Below are positions 5,053 through 5,094 of a stretch of 5,094 nucleotides of DNA, one piece after another. Within the stretch, counting starts at the first letter, position 1. Every line of letters begins with the position of its first letter. The stretch spans positions 1-5,094 of the forward strand of contig JACIYQ010000175.1 of NCBI GenBank assembly GCA_014359855.1, given 5' to 3'. The notes beneath the pieces were generated by a model. That model saw only the letters and a program-made list of their open reading frames with translations. It did not search any database and was not told where the DNA came from. Position numbers and translations under genes: made by a program. Source of the stretch: Parvibaculum sp. (GTDB taxonomy: Bacteria > Pseudomonadota > Alphaproteobacteria > Parvibaculales > Parvibaculaceae).

Positions 5053-5094
5053 ATGCGCGCCGAGACGCAGACCCTCGCCGATGAAATCAAGCAG
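5053..5094 (+). CDS. prfB: peptide chain release factor 2, N-terminal fragment (cut by window end)
   Basis: Only 14 codons are present: MRAETQTLADEIKQ. This resembles the N-terminus of alphaproteobacterial release factor 2 (MRAE-x-x-x-L-x-x-EIKQ), the start of the N-terminal helical region. RF2 recognises UAA and UGA on the ribosome and releases the finished peptide through its GGQ motif, which lies far beyond this window. Placement downstream of the PBP1A gene agrees with the order common in alphaproteobacteria. In many bacteria prfB carries a programmed +1 frameshift near codon 25; that position is outside the window, so its presence cannot be judged. The call rests on a short match plus context. 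Confidence 0.72.
   Translation, partial: MRAETQTLADEIKQ

Overview
The window looks like a chromosomal stretch of an alphaproteobacterium. The coding DNA is GC-rich with strong G/C preference at third codon positions. The PBP1A is of the alphaproteobacterial type (for example the NYEPPVMTRVH stretch and the DREQV...SYQM...LEGVVQRGT stretch). A PBP1A gene upstream of a release factor 2 gene is, from memory, a common order in this class. A Rhizobiales or Parvibaculum-like host would fit, but the window alone cannot fix the genus.

Layout, all genes on the + strand. Positions 1-94 are a short non-coding leader with a candidate extended -10 promoter. Positions 95-2893 encode a complete bifunctional class A penicillin-binding protein (mrcA/ponA) with all expected transglycosylase and transpeptidase motifs and a long Pro/Gly/acidic tail. 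Positions 2894-3106 hold a half repeat unit and then a palindromic repeat (element A1). Positions 3150-4340 encode a complete HI0933/YhiN-family FAD oxidoreductase. Its only plausible start is an ATC codon behind a well-placed Shine-Dalgarno sequence; the first in-frame ATG, at 3411, would remove the FAD-binding Rossmann motif. Positions 4341-4811 are a dense mosaic of four palindromic intergenic repeats (B1, C, A2, B2). Positions 4812-5052 are an AT-richer leader with a candidate promoter, a small hairpin and a C-rich tract. Positions 5053-5094 hold the first 14 codons of what is very probably prfB (peptide chain release factor 2), cut by the window edge.

The genes do not form an obvious pathway: one builds peptidoglycan, one is a poorly characterised flavoprotein, and one terminates translation. 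The oxidoreductase lies between the wall-synthesis and release-factor genes and is bracketed by two direct copies of element A, so it and its repeats may be a later insertion between two ancestral neighbours.

The most notable signal is the repeat family. Five 30-nt units share one geometry: TGTCA, an 8-bp stem, a 5-nt CTTGT-like loop, another 8-bp arm, then a four-base end (CCCA or TCCA). Where the stems differ between unit types, the differences occur as compensatory base-pair changes, which argues that the hairpin itself has been maintained. The second notable point is the non-canonical start of the oxidoreductase. I found no clear new multi-gene system, CRISPR array, tRNA, rRNA or insertion-sequence transposase.
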